A stretch of 64,000 bases of DNA from NCBI GenBank assembly GCA_010093685.1, contig MU006233.1, positions 620,001 through 684,000 of the forward strand. Direction: 5' to 3'. Source of the stretch: Ophiobolus disseminans (Eukaryota > Ascomycota > Dothideomycetes > Pleosporales > Phaeosphaeriaceae). A model generated the notes under the pieces. That model saw nothing but the letters and a program-made list of their open reading frames with translations. It had not been told where the DNA came from and did not search any database. The position numbers and the translations under genes were made by a program. This document shows positions 32,832 to 45,082 of this stretch, one piece after another (positions within the stretch are counted from its first letter, which is position 1; each line of letters begins with the position of its first letter).

Positions 32832-33817
32832 CGGTTGTTGCTCGGAGGCATCCGATATGATGGCGTCTGATAAAAGTGTGCTCCTGGGGTTGTATAAAGA
32901 GACGGACGAACTTTACGGTCAACTGGCAGCAAGTTGGGGGCACGTTCCATGAGGATAATGCGGCTGGTGGTAGACATAAGCCAAGTACGGATCGACATTT
33001 GATTACGCACCTTACGAGTACCATGTCGTCCGCAAGAAGAGCTGACAAGTGTCAGAGTCGCTTCCGTGTGCCTGTTAGAAAGAGGAGGAACATTCATGTT
33101 ATAAGCCACGCCTGCTTGCTCGAGTACACAAGGCTTGCGCGCTTGCTTGACGGTATCGCGCGGTCTATATGAAGCAGAGAGGAGGCCTACGAAGCGCATA
33201 CACATGAAGACGTTGAGCGCATGCGGTCGCGATAGAGATGTTGAGCGAGCCGACCGGTGGTGGGGTGCCGAAGCCACGAGCGAATACCGAAGCGCATCCA
33301 TGAACAACGGCCCGGCGCAGGGCATCTGGGGCACATTAGTCCTGTACAAATGCATCTCGTGCAGCGACATAGACGTACCGGCAGCTGCGATAGAGGTGGA
33401 GGTGTGGTCGTTACGGCGTGCGTCGCAGAGATGTGCGGAGTGATGCTGAGGTGGGTACGAAGCAGGAAGCTCAGGGAAACGGATGCAGGCGATATACACC
33501 AACTAAGCATGGACGCATTCAAGGCAGCAAGAGACGAATTCGTACAACGAGAAGACGACACTTTTATTATTTCCGACATCCACCAAACATCCCCATCTAA
33601 ATCGCTACGAGGGCAAGCACATGTCACGACTGGAAGCTGAGCAGGCCCTCGACAAGAAAATGATATTGACTTCTCAGCACACATAATAAACGCAGCTCAA
33701 AGAACGGGATTTTGCTTATACCCATTAACATATCATACACAAATATTTACAACACCCATCCTAACCAACAACCACATTCCCCCTCATAAATCCACCCACC
33801 GGGGCAGAGATCCCCAT
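32832..33817. other. Intergenic, no gene recognised
   Basis: About 1 kb. Several frames up to about 165 codons exist on both strands, but none has a family, a signal peptide or consistent codon choice. Confidence 0.4.
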
Positions 33818-34349
33818 CTACGCCCTCGGCTCCTTCCCCCCAATCTCCTTACTCTCCCGCACCCAACTCCCCTTACCATCCTTCGGCCTCACCGCACCAT
33901 GCACACTCTGATTATCCTGGTCAGCCGCGAACCTCTTCAACAACTTGAGATCCACACTCTCCAGCGCCGCCTCATGGGTGCTTTCCAACTTAACCCTCGG
34001 TACATCATCGCCGCCTTTGTCTGCCAGCCCTTTCCAGGCGCTCGCTTCCAGACAGAAGTGCTGGCCCGGTCCGACGCCCGCTTTGCGCAGGTCGATGCCG
34101 TTGGAGGTGGAGTAGTCCAGGAAGGCGTTTGTGAGTTGTGCAGCGATGGGATTGGAGGAGGTGCAGAAGCCAGCGACGAGGGATTTGGGGAGGGATTTTG
34201 GGGCGGAGGATGAGGTGGAGTGTTTGTAGAGGGGGGCGTTGAAGACTGTTGGGTGTTGTTAGTCGGAGTTTAATGGATGGCGGTATGGAAGGATGTGTAC
34301 CGTTCTTTGTCTTCACGTCCATGGAGCCTTGCTCGTTCGTTTGTGACAT
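33818..34349 (-). CDS. DUF2237 family protein
   Basis: Two exons on the minus strand, 34349-34301 and 34245-33818, giving 158 residues. The intron is 55 bp, phase 1, with a CGACTAAC branch site. The family pattern is clear: VFNAPLYKHS at the start (bacterial members have NVLGEPL), SLVAGFCTSSNPIAAQLTNA, FLDYSTSNGIDLRKAG, GPGQHFCLEASAWKGL, and VKLESTHEAALESVDL with the ATHEKALE-like block. DUF2237 proteins are small, conserved in bacteria and eukaryotes, and of unknown function. The C-terminal 40 residues are fungal-specific and hydrophilic. No targeting signal is seen. Confidence 0.85.
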
Positions 34350-36110
34350 GTTGATAAGATTGACTGCTGTTTGTGATGCTTTTTGGGTAGATTGGTAGCG
34401 GGTACAGCCTCAGGAGTTTCAGAAGCAATTATGTATGGATTGAAGTATCGACGACCCAGATTTGACAGATAAAATGAAGAAAAACAATCAATTGAGCTCT
34501 CTAGAAGTGTGTACCTTACATGACACCTGGGTCTTCCTCCATGATGCTGTCATCGAGCACTCTTGACGTCACGAATCCGAGATGTTCGGTCTAAGTACAG
34601 CCTCATCGTCCCTGCACATGTCTTTCGTCAACTTGACCATTCTGCATTCTCGTTCTGAGGAACTGTGCGTCTGAGAGTTCAAACTTACTGTAGATGGTGT
34701 CTGAAATTCAACGCGACGAAATCTCGCAGCACATCCGAACGATCTCGGCATCACCTTCCATCGCTCACCCACACTAGCCCAAATCCATCTTAGCGCTCGG
34801 CTATCACAACACCCTCCAGATGTCCACATCGGCACATCCATCACCTCACACCTCAGATCACTCCAACCCGCCCACCACCAGAAGAAGCTCGTCGCATCCA
34901 GCCTCCCACACCGCCATCTAGGTCCCAAGAAGCCCCCCAGCATTCGTACCTAGGCCGCGCAACGCTCCCTTGGCCTACCTCACCCCAGCGTTTCGAGTCG
35001 GCCTTTGTTAACACCGAGACGCCGACGGACCAAGGTTGAGTTGGTGGGACCTGATCGGCTGAGCAACAAGGCAAGAGCTTGATGTAGGTGGACCATATTA
35101 AGGCGTGAAGATGAGGCATGGCTTTCCAAGGTTGTTGCGGCGTGTACATACGCTGCGGTGAAGTCAGGCGGTTCGAGCGCGTGGGTGGTGATGGCCAATC
35201 ACCGAGATGGGGGTGAAGTGCAATGCAGATGCTTGCTAGGGGAGTCAGAGAAGGGAGTAGTCAACCCTGTATTTCCATGATTCATATCACGAGTCGCGCT
35301 GTTCACGACCACCGATGCGTGTAACAGCCACTACTGCACACCCGGTAGAATCTTGACGCACACGGAAACTTCCGCACCGCTTTTGCAAACTCTCCAAGAC
35401 CAAGGAAGTTACCGCGCAAACACAAACACATACCAACTACGTCAATTAACGGCGCGAAGACTTACGTCTAGCAAGCCGCATCGTCAATCTGAGGCCATAG
35501 GACCATAGTTGCACAAGAGATCGCCCACCCAGTAGGGGTACCAACACCACGTATGCCTTCCTCTAAGCCCATCCCATCGCCGTCCAGACCAGCATCAACA
35601 TCCTCCATCTCCAAACGCACACGATCGTACTACCCGATCTGCACATCATCTCCAGCGACGTAGATTGACGTCTCGTATGCTGCAAGATACTATCGACGTC
35701 TTGGATGATCTACGATGAAATAGATTAATACGCACGTCAGAGCGGAGATACGAGAAAGAGTGTCACAAGAGCACGCGATCACGATGAGCAAGAAACGCGC
35801 TGATGATGATGGGAGGGGTTTATATCCATTGCACATGTGCTTCAATAATGGTGTTTGATGCTATTCGCTTAATTGCATGCCATGCTGAATCATACTCACG
35901 CGCTCATGCACTCCGCCATACTCTATGCCAAGAATCGATATCTGTAATGTATGCCAAAAGTCGCACTTGTCATCATGCTTAGCCTCAACTGCACGTAGAC
36001 CCGATTCGAGCCCCATGCCCAGCTCAATTAGGTGTCTAACTACCCCTTTCGTACGCCGCCCCAAGAAACGGTGACCGAAGCGAGCGCACCCCGGCTCATC
36101 AACGCCGGTC
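34350..36110. other. Long intergenic region, no gene recognised
   Basis: About 1.76 kb between two minus-strand genes. Frames of up to about 125 codons at 34569-35198 on the minus strand lack domains and ATG starts that fit a splice model. Confidence 0.4.
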
Positions 36111-38492
36111 CTAGCCCTGCAGCTTCTCGCGAATCTCAGCGATGACGTTCTTTATCCGGGGCTCCTTGACTTTCTGCTCTGCATGCTTGACCGCGTCGCC
36201 AATCTGGAGTATGTCTCTACCAGCCTCGCAGAAGTCGGGTCCAAGGCACAGCAGCGTACCTGTTGCGACAAGCGCGCGGTACACGGCTTCCGAGTCGGTC
36301 GCCGAGGTCAGGATCTTGGATAGGTCGTCGAGAAGGGACAGGGCGCGGTCTGCGTTGTTCTCCGAGGTGAGAAGGACCGCGTAATTGATATAGAGGGTGG
36401 TCAGTGCGATGATGAGGTTCCGGTTAGGTGATGTGAGGAAGGGTGAGACGAGCGGGTGGATCTTGTCGAACTCGGTGCTCGCTAGTTGTCGGCCTTTGTC
36501 TGTTTGGAGCAAGTTGCTCAGACAGCGAATAGCCATCATTGTGTTGTTGGGCGGCGATCCCTCAGTGAAGGAGCCGGATTCGAGAAGAGCAGTGAGGAAG
36601 TTTTGTACGGGCGACACAATGTATGCTGTTGGCTCGTTGAAGACGAGGACGAGCCGTAGCAGGTCCAATGCAGGGAGACGCCGTTCTGCTGGCCATTGTG
36701 TTGCCGCTTTGACCAATAAGTCGACACCTGCGAGATTGACTCCCTTGCCGTTGCCTTTCTCAACCGCGTTTACGGTCGTGCTGAGTTGCTCAACATCGGA
36801 GGGGTTGAGCGAAATGCCTTTTTGGCCATCGTCAATCAGAGCTTGGTTGAATTCCTGCAGCTTCTTGAAGATGACCTTGTGGTTCCCTGATGCGATGGGG
36901 AGGTAGTCTTTCTGTGGGATGATCTTGGATGCTGCTGGTGGCGCGGGTCGTGAAGCTACTTGATTTCCATCGCCAGGCCGGTACCGCGATTCTGAGCCCC
37001 ACGGATCTGCGCCTGGTGCACTGCTCTGCCCTAATGTTGCGCCTTGGGTGTTTTGGATGATAAAGTTTGCGACCTGGTCGAGGTAGGAGACGGGCAGCTC
37101 GTTGTCGTCGATGAACTTCCGCGCAGCTTCGTAGTGGTTCTGGTTGAGGTTGTAGGCCAGCTTCAGTGGGGGCTTGCCATCTTCAATGTCCACATCAAAG
37201 ACATAGTCGTACTCCTTGCCATTGTGCGATACCTTCCGACCACCGCTACCAGCTGAATCCACGACGGTGCCAACGTTGAGCCATTGATTAGCGGCTGTTG
37301 ACCATTGATATGCGGAGATGTTGCCGTTGACCTCGCGAACCATTTGCACCTGGCCTTCCTTCGTGCCAGACCGCTGAGTAAGGAACTCGGGGCCGGGTAG
37401 CTTGTCTTTGTTGATGTCTCCGACTGTTTGCTGGGGTATCGATGAGCCCTTGACATCGTCGTTGAGCTGCTGGATCTCGACGGCAGAGGCATACCGCTCC
37501 GAATCGCGCGTGAATATGCGGATGAGTTTGTCGCTCGCGCCGGTGACGATGTCTCCGTTTTCGGCGCATGCCGCGACCGTCCATACGGATATCGCCGGGT
37601 GCGTGATGGTCTGTACGCATGTGTTGTTCTCCCATATCCGCACGGTTCGGTCCTCGCCAGCGCTGACTAAGCCACCATTTGGCAGCACCCCCAGAGAGTA
37701 GATGAAGTTCTCGTGGCCGCGCAGCTCCGCCACCTGCTTCCCGCCGAGTGTCCACAGCCGGATGACGGCATCGTTGCCGGCCGAGGCGAAGTGTGCGCCA
37801 GACGGGTGGTTGGGCGGCAGCCGGCAGAGCGCTCGCACGACATCTGGGGCCTGCACCGATCGCACCTGCGTGCCCGAGATCTGGTATATGCGGATCTGTT
37901 TGTCGGCGCAGCCTGTGATGATGGTGTTGCTGTCATAGGCAAGAACTGCCCATACCGACGCTGTGTGGCCCGGCAGGAGCGTTGCGTCGCCCCACTTGCC
38001 CACCTGCCACAGGCGCGCCTCCGTGTCCCAGCTGCCACTGACTATGTATTTTCCGTCCTGGCTAACGTCCAGCGCACAGACATTATTGCCATGCCCTATC
38101 AAAAGCGCATCCGCATCGTCGTCAAGACCCTTATTAGGCGTCCGCACGTCGATGATCTGGTCCTTGCCGCCCGAGACGATGAGGCCCTCGGGAAATTCCG
38201 AGGACGGCGGAACGATGGCGAGCGAGTTGACAAACTCCTTGCCGTGTGTCTTGATGGTGCTGTCCCAGACCGGCGGCTTGGACGACTGTTGCGCCCACAC
38301 ACGAACGGTAAAGTCTCGTGATGCCGACACGACCGAGGCGTGGGAGGGGAATGCAACGCTTCGGACCTGGAGTGGTTGTCAGTACTGTGCATGTGTGCAG
38401 TGTATGTGTCATGTGACTATAGGTCATAGTGGTAGACTACGTACATCGTCCTCGTGGCCGCGAAGAGTGGCTGACAGCTTGAAATCGGCCAT
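36111..38492 (-). CDS. DOA1: Doa1/Ufd3/Lub1 (PLAA) Cdc48 cofactor: WD40-PFU-PUL
   Basis: Two exons on the minus strand, 38492-38445 and 38366-36111, giving 767 residues. The intron is 78 bp. Exon 1 (MADFKLSATLRGHEDD) begins the first WD40 blade. About seven blades follow to roughly residue 300, with repeats such as CALDVSQDGKYIVSGSWD and VSAGEDRTVRIWENN. A PFU ubiquitin-binding domain lies around residues 355-460 (LKLAYNLNQNHYEAARKFID). A PUL armadillo-like domain runs from about 495 to the end and binds the Cdc48 C terminus. The protein links ubiquitin homeostasis, Cdc48/p97 action and mitochondrial or ribosome-associated degradation. Length and domain order match the family. Confidence 0.95.
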
Positions 38493-39207
38493 GGTCGAGG
38501 GCTGCGCGGGGTTGCTCGGCGGCGGGTGCGCGGGGTGTGAGGGTGAGAGGTGCAAGGAAATGGCTGTAGAGTTGTCAAGGAGAAGGCATCAACACCGGCT
38601 AAGTCTACTTTTACGTGCACAGCGTGGTTGGGTGGTGCCGCGGTTCGCTGGGTGAGTCGCCGTAAAGCTTCAGCAGCTGTCTGTCAACGTCGACGTCAAC
38701 GCGGAAACCGCCCGACCCCTGTCACCTCACTCGCTTGAGTCATTACATAAGCACTGCAGCCTTGCACTTGCCGTCTTCGCACTTTCACTCACTTCAGCGC
38801 TCTTCTCGCACTTATCGAAATTACCTGCATCGCTTCATGAACAAGACTCACCAAGTTCGATTACTCTTTCAACGTCTCAGCTAAACATTCCTTCAGCGAC
38901 GCATGTATAGACATTAGTTCCGACGAAAACCTCTTCTATTGTCAATACAGGGCGCAGCGGGTAATATCGCCTCATAAGAAAGATCAATGAAGTCGCCAAT
39001 GGTCACACATACATATGTATGGCTTCTACTTCACTTCTAGCCCCAGGGCAGCATGAGATGGCGTCGACGCTTCGCTTCCCACGTGAGGCTGAGCGGAAGG
39101 TGCATAGCCGAGCCATTCGGAGAGCCCGCAAATGCATTGCAAATATCTTCACCTCCCAATCAGCTCCGATTCGACCTCCACGTCTGCCGCAGCATGCCTC
39201 CTCATGC
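38493..39207. other. Intergenic, promoter side of DOA1
   Basis: About 715 bp between the DOA1 start and the 3' end of a candidate cysteine-rich gene. No other feature was recognised. Confidence 0.4.
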
Positions 39208-39648
39208 TCAGCATCGTAAAGTTTGCCCTTCATCGTCCTCTGCCAAGCACTGCAGGTTGGAGCAACAGTCGCACCCGTCCAGGAAGTTCAGCAGTGTCCT
39301 CTGAACGAGTTCATGTGCGCATCTGCCGGAAGCAAATGTCCCCTCATCTCCCCCAGGATCTTGACCTGCACACTCTCAAACACAATTCTCGTTGTTGAGC
39401 GAGACAACAGACGCCGTTGCGTTGCATGAAAAAGCACAACAGCGCTGAAATCTGGAGCGCTTACCAAACAGGCACTGATCGACATGCGCAGGCCCAGAAC
39501 CACATCGCACCACCCATGGCTCGCCAGACGTCAACTCCCTAGACGCAGCTGTTTCTACCCTGAGTTCCAAGAACTCCCCGCACAAGTGCTGCGGGATGCC
39601 CTCCGCCCCACCCTCGGTCATCGAACCAGGGCGGAGCACGGCAGTCAT
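39208..39648 (-). CDS. Candidate small cysteine-rich protein (113 residues), not recognised
   Basis: Two exons on the minus strand, 39648-39465 and 39365-39208. The proposed 99-bp intron has a GTAAGC donor and a GTGCAG acceptor. Joining in phase 1 turns two separate frames into one continuous frame of 113 residues ending RC-stop. The ATG at 39648 is preceded by an in-frame TGA. There are nine cysteines, clustered at the end (GCDCCSNLQC), with another CG-rich region around residues 23-59. No signal peptide is present, so the protein would be cytosolic unless an upstream exon was missed. It could also be a chance splice model. The matching phase and the cysteine pattern are the only support. 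Confidence 0.35.
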
Positions 39649-40507
39649 GTTTCACCGATGGTTTTGCAGCAATGCACAGACTAAATAAAGTGCGCCCTGA
39701 GCATTTGCACTATCATTTGGCTTTCGTTGGTTTCCGCTTGCTGGGGAGTCGTGGCCTTTCTGCGTCCTGCGCTTCCTCGGCCAATGCAAGTGCGAATCGG
39801 CGCTCGCCAGAAATGCTCAGCTTTTCCTGCAGCCACCAAAACGTTAGACTCTCGCGTGACACGGCCCAACCCTGCTAACCACCAGCACGCTTACAAACTA
39901 TTCCCTGCGCAAGTCTGGGCCCGGGTTCCCGCTACACAACAGCCAAGCCCTCTGGTCAGTGACAGATGGTTGCGTGTCAGCTTAGCCTTTATGCTGAACG
40001 ACAGGAAGCATAGGGATCCCCTGTGGATTGCCTAGATCCGAGCCTATGCGCCAAATCTTGCTGAAGTGAAATCCGCCTACCTAACTGACGCCAGCGCGCT
40101 TTGCATCATGCGTACAAGAGCCCATGCATCCCTCCATTTCCTCGATCTACTTCCATCCCAGCCCTCCGCACTCAAATCAAGCCCTTCATAGTAGGCCGTC
40201 ATCTCGGCATACAATCATCAATAATCGCCGCATCAGTTTATTCCGGTGATACATAAGCCCCATTTTTCTCCGTTGGCCGATCTTATCATCCTTGTCCCAG
40301 CCTTACCATATCGTCGGATCCACCGCGGCGTCTATCAACGATCGCCTCCCGACCCCTACGTACCTGGGACAATTCTTACGCAAGTCTGCGTCTCGCCTCT
40401 CACCGTTTTGAGTTTAAAGAGCCTCGCGCCACAGTTCACAGTTTCGCAACAATTTCTCAATCCGCCGCTCATCAATTTCAACAACCAATATCATTTTCAC
40501 AGACGAC
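39649..40507. other. Intergenic upstream of a BTB gene
   Basis: About 860 bp, including the promoter of the BTB gene. No coding signal was recognised. Confidence 0.4.
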
Positions 40508-41901
40508 ATGTCAACAACAATGATGGACGTGCCTATACTAGAACTCAAGACCGCATTGGCATCGTAAGTTGAATCTTTCTAATACATCCTATCCATGCTA
40601 AGTCGCAACCAGACTTTTCAATAGTGGCATGTACTCAGATCTGACCATTGCATGTGGAGGGAAAAGATACCCTGTGCATCGAGCACTCCTCGCAACTCGA
40701 TCATCATTTTTCGAGGGAGCATGTCGCAACTCGTTTATTGAGGCGGAGACTGGTGTCATTGACCTATCTGAAGACGATTCTGAGGCGGTTGGACACATGG
40801 TACACTGTAAGCATACCATTATCAGCACCGGTTAGTCCGCATGTACTGATACAGTTTACGCAGACTTCTACCACATGGATTACTTGAGCAAGCCGCTATC
40901 CCGTCGTTCATCACAACGATCCTCGCGGGCGAACTCGCCGCTGTCCCTACGCTTCCCAAAACGCATCGTGCCAAAGAAGCTGAATCTAGCCCTCATCGAA
41001 GACCCATTGCTAGCAACCATGGCCGCAGCTAGCAAAGCGATGCCGTTGACGCCGCCCGCTGATCAATCCACGTTCCAAAACCTAGACTTGTCGTCAAAAA
41101 TGCCCGGCACACCGACGGGTGACCAATTTACGATGGACGAGCTAGAAGATGAGCAATCAGAGCCCGAGCTCGATGTCCAGAAGGCGCACCTCGTCACTCA
41201 CACCAAAGTCTACGCAATCGCTGAGAAGTACGTATGCCCTCGTCACTATTTTTCTTTTACCATCTGCCTGATTACGCGCCCCTGCACGTGGGACTCTTTT
41301 CATTTGCGCATGCAGCAATTGTCTGCGCCCGCGTTGTGCTACGCTTGGTCGCACGGCGTTTCACCTCCGACTACCCCGCGATATGCGTCACCGACGTGGG
41401 TGCCAGTCCAATCACTCTATCGGGCGCACGTTCCACCGTCAGATCCTCTCATCCCAATCGCCTGTCTTTCTTTCTCTGTCTCTGCATTTCTTCTACCTGC
41501 CCAATCAGTGGCATCTTCTGTGGAGCTGTGCGTTCCACACAGACCGCGTCAGCAAAGTACATATCCAATCATGCGACACCACACCATCACGTACTACGGG
41601 AGACGCATCGCTAACATACCATCACAGATATGGTGTTGCGGGCCTGAAAGTACTCGCACGGCAGAAGTTTATCCAAGACCTCGATCTGCACCTCAACAGC
41701 CCGGACTTCCCTGAAGCATGCCAAGAAGCGTACGAGTCCACCTTCCACACTGATCGAGGACTCCGGGACGTCATCATCCAGGCATTCCGTGCCAACCCAG
41801 CGCTATCGCTGCGAAAAGACGTCGAGCTGACGGTGCGCGAGACGCCAGGTCTTGCCTTTGAGCTCTTCAGAATGGCCAGCGGTCTCCCCATTACATCCTG
41901 A
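40508..41901 (+). CDS. BTB/POZ domain protein
   Basis: Four exons (40508-40563, 40625-40806, 40864-41227, 41628-41901) give 291 residues. Introns are 61, 57 and 400 bp. The BTB domain is split over exons 1-3: YSDLTIACGGKRYPVHRALL, then RSSFFEGACRNSFIEAETG, then LSEDDSEAVGHMVHYFYHMDY. A Ser/Pro-rich insert of about 90 residues follows, then VYAIAEKYGVAGLKVLARQKF, the usual C-terminal helix of fungal BTB proteins, rebuilt across the third intron. BTB proteins of this type can act as Cul3 adaptors or scaffolds; the partner is unknown. The 400-bp third intron is several times longer than any other in the window. Confidence 0.85.
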
Positions 41902-43651
41902 GCGCGATGCTATACCTGCACGTAGGATTTGGACACCGTTGCACCGCCAACGGTACTACGCACGGCTAAGCCCGTCGCGCACTACCACCAACCGCATGTG
42001 CTGCATGAACGCCCGCCAGACCCCGCTTCCAGCGTCGTCAGCTCTTCGTTTCAGACTGAGACCGCACAGCATCTACAGGAAGGCGGGAGCCTCCTCCCGC
42101 AGCGGCGTCACATGTCGTCAGTTATCAGTTCGGTCACTGCTGCAGGCGCCTAGGACGAGCGGGGCAGGTGCGTTTCACGAGCGCATGCAGTGAGCCGAGA
42201 GTTGTTGGTTATACCCGGGATCGTTGACGGTGGTTCAAGAATCGCCAAGCTTCCTAAATCTTGCCGGGTCTTGCTGACAAGCGAGGGACCGCTTCCGGTC
42301 ATGCTGGAAAGGGTATGTGGGCTGTCACGTACTTCTGGATTTGTCCTCGCTGCGCATATGAAAGGCGGCGTGATGTCACTTTACTGTAGTCAGAGAAAAT
42401 GCACTTTTTCGTACTAATTTGAAGTGGAATATGCATGACTCCCGGTTCTGTGTTGGTCTTTAGTTGCCCCGTCATATCACACTATACTTGCGTATGCGAT
42501 GATTTCCTTATCTTTCAATCTGAATTTTGCGTCCACCTTGCAACATGGCCGCGGTCAATTGCGTAATAGTAACTCTATGTTCAGCCTCTCTCATTCGCTA
42601 GTGCTTGATCTTGCACTGCTGCTGTGAATCCTTTTATCAACTCCGCGACGTTAGCTTGACATTCCACTTTCGCCTTGATGGCTAACCCTCTAGTCACTTC
42701 AATAAGTTAATCGTGTGCATTGCGATTGCTGCCTTTGTGCCTGCGTATACATTGAGAGCTTGTATACTAACATGCAAATCTACCACATATCAATACTGAA
42801 GACGAGTAAAAACGGTACGGGTTGCAACAAAATCGCAACCAATTAAATGCACTCAGAAATATAGTTCTTACTAGCTTGACCTACGCTTTAGCGATGATTC
42901 CTTCTATCTTACTATCCATGTCTTTTCGTTTGTACGCACTACCTGCTGCTGCGGTGCCTGTCCCAGCCGAACGATGTGAGCATGCAGGCTCTCCTGTATT
43001 CTAGATTTGCGAATTCGGGCGGGGGCGTCAAGTTTGGTTCGCGTATATCGTTGACAAGCACGTTAGTTGCTATGGAGGGGATCGTGTGTAAGCGTGGTGT
43101 TGACTGTGGCTAAGCGCTCTGCTAGGTAATGGTCTGAAATGAGGTACGTTTGTGGAGCGTTGTTGCTGTTTTTATTGATTGTTGAGTTCGGATGTTGGCA
43201 GGTATTCGAGGCAATTTAGGATTACTTCTAAACGGCTCAGTGAATGGATCTTCGGGTTCATTTGTTTCAAGGTTGTCTCTGTAGTCTAGCAATGACTGAG
43301 ACTTTGCGATGCAATTTTGTCGCGCTAGTGGGTAAGAATAGAAGTTTCAAGACTTGTTTTGATAATTTTGTGCTGTTTACTCTCTTGGTCATTGATTTCC
43401 TTCCTCAATTCTGTTGCGCTATTATAGAAGATTAGAAGACTATTAGAACCATTTTGGTAGTGTTGCGCTGTTTACTCTTTTCTAAGTTTTTTTTCGTTCG
43501 TCGTCCCTCGCCATTTCTTCTTTGCTTGTCTAGCGATCCCAATAACACCGATTCCCTTCAGACTATTCCACCACTCGAGTCTTGTTTTACTAACTGCATC
43601 TACAGTCAGACCCTTGTTCGACTGCGACGGCACAGTAATTGAACGCACAAG
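41902..43651. other. Long intergenic region, relatively AT-rich
   Basis: About 1.75 kb with short frames only. The stretch from about 42400 to 43640 looks richer in A and T than its neighbours. No transposon or RNA gene was recognised. Confidence 0.4.
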
Positions 43652-44613
43652 ATGGACTCGCAAATCTACCTTGAAGACGACCACCTCTACATGCCACTCA
43701 GTACGCGAGACTCATCTATTTGCTACACCCCCGAGTTCTTCTTGACTGACATAATGTAGCCCAAGTGCGGGTTGCGCAGCCATCCGTCTGCACTATACCA
43801 GCCGAGGAAGATACTCGCCTGTTATGGCTCGACCCTTCGCTCGGTCCTCAACCATCATCGCTGCAATATCGTGTCGAAGACTTCCCTTACCTTCACAACG
43901 CTCCGCCCGTCGTAAACCTGGCCCTAGAACCAACCCGTGAGCTCTACGCCGACGTCACAGTGAAGGAGGTCACATACCCGCGAATGCTCGAAATTCTACC
44001 CCTCGAGCTACGAGAGAAGATATGGGAATACTACTTCGCCCACTTTTCTTGGCACTATTGCAAGCCCAGCCTCAAAGTTGACATCCATAGGTACGCAGCA
44101 GGGGTCTCGCCAGTTGGTTTCCTACTAGATATCTGCTTCATGTCACGGCAGACGCGGGATGACATCCTCGCCGTGTATATACGCCACGCGAGATTCGATA
44201 TTGAGTCGAGTAGTGATGTCCCGTACTTCCGCCGCTTCATAGAGTCCATACCCAACGGCGCGGACCATGTGCGCGAGTTATTCTTCAAGGATTTTGACAA
44301 GTTCCCAGAGTACGACAAAACGAGCGACGAGTTCACACCAACCAAGCCGGGCCTCGAACTGGCTGTTGCTTGCTCTGATCTACGAGCTTTGCGGCTGAGG
44401 TTTGAGACGTCTTTTTTCACTAATGTAACCTGGGACAGCGTACTCAGTATGAGGGTCTACCCGCCGGATACACATCAGAAGGTGGCAGTGACATATCAAA
44501 TACAGAGGCTGCTGGACTGTAAGAGACTGCGTAAGGTCGTATTGGAAGGCATGCCTGAATGTTGGCCAGGGCTAGATTACTCCTTCCCCGTACTCAACAA
44601 TCTTGCCACTTGA
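43652..44613 (+). CDS. F-box-like protein of the 'RLLDC' family
   Basis: Two exons, 43652-43700 and 43760-44613, giving 300 residues. The 59-bp intron is phase 1. The order is VCTIPAEEDTRLLWLDPS, then the F-box-like helix LEILPLELREKIWEYYFAHF. Next come FMSRQTRDDILAVYIRHARFD, RRFIESIPNGADHVRELFF, LAVACSDLRALRLRF, and IQRLLDCKRLRKVVLEGM near the end. It is the intact counterpart of the broken gene at 31782 and is more distantly related to the one at 27809. There is no signal peptide. A role as an SCF substrate receptor is inferred from the F-box-like start only. Confidence 0.78.
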
Positions 44614-45082
44614 TCGAAAGGCGAGTTCGCGAAGGAAGGCCGGCAGCTGGAGTGCATTGTGTCCGGGTGGCCATATGACCGGAGAAGGGTTTGGTGAGAC
44701 GTCGAGTATTCCGTGTCCTTAGTCAAGCTATTGTTGTTGAGTTGCTGGGTGGAAAATCTCGTCTATCAAAGGTTCGGTCCCGAGGAAGTTGCCCACACCT
44801 TGGTCGGACGCTCTAACACTGTGGCAGGGAGTTCAGTCACTACCTCAGAAACGGAATATGAGTTAATTGAAATGATGGACTGGAATATCGACAACCTCGT
44901 AAGTGATAAGACGGAGAAGCATGAGCCGGCAACGGCCTCTGCGTCGTGGCGGTTCGCAAATGTTACATCGGTTGAAGAGGAAGATTTAAAAAAACTGATG
45001 GCGCTTCGAACATGAACATACATGAAAGATGGCGGCTTATATACACCCCGAGTATAGAGGGTAAAGTATTTCTCTGACATCT
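44614..45082. other. Intergenic, possible remnant
   Basis: About 470 bp. A frame of about 100 codons at 44713-45015 (no ATG) shows no recognised domain. It may belong to a degraded 5' part of the next pseudogene. Confidence 0.3.

Noticed and set aside
32045..33502. 485-codon open frame on the minus strand
   Set aside because: It lies largely antisense to the plus-strand F-box-like pseudogene, shows no domain, and reads as low-plausibility protein. Plus-strand family similarity explains the region.
33187..33684. 165-codon minus-strand frame rich in Cys, Ser and Arg
   Set aside because: No family, no coherent cysteine spacing, and overlapping frames of similar length on the other strand.
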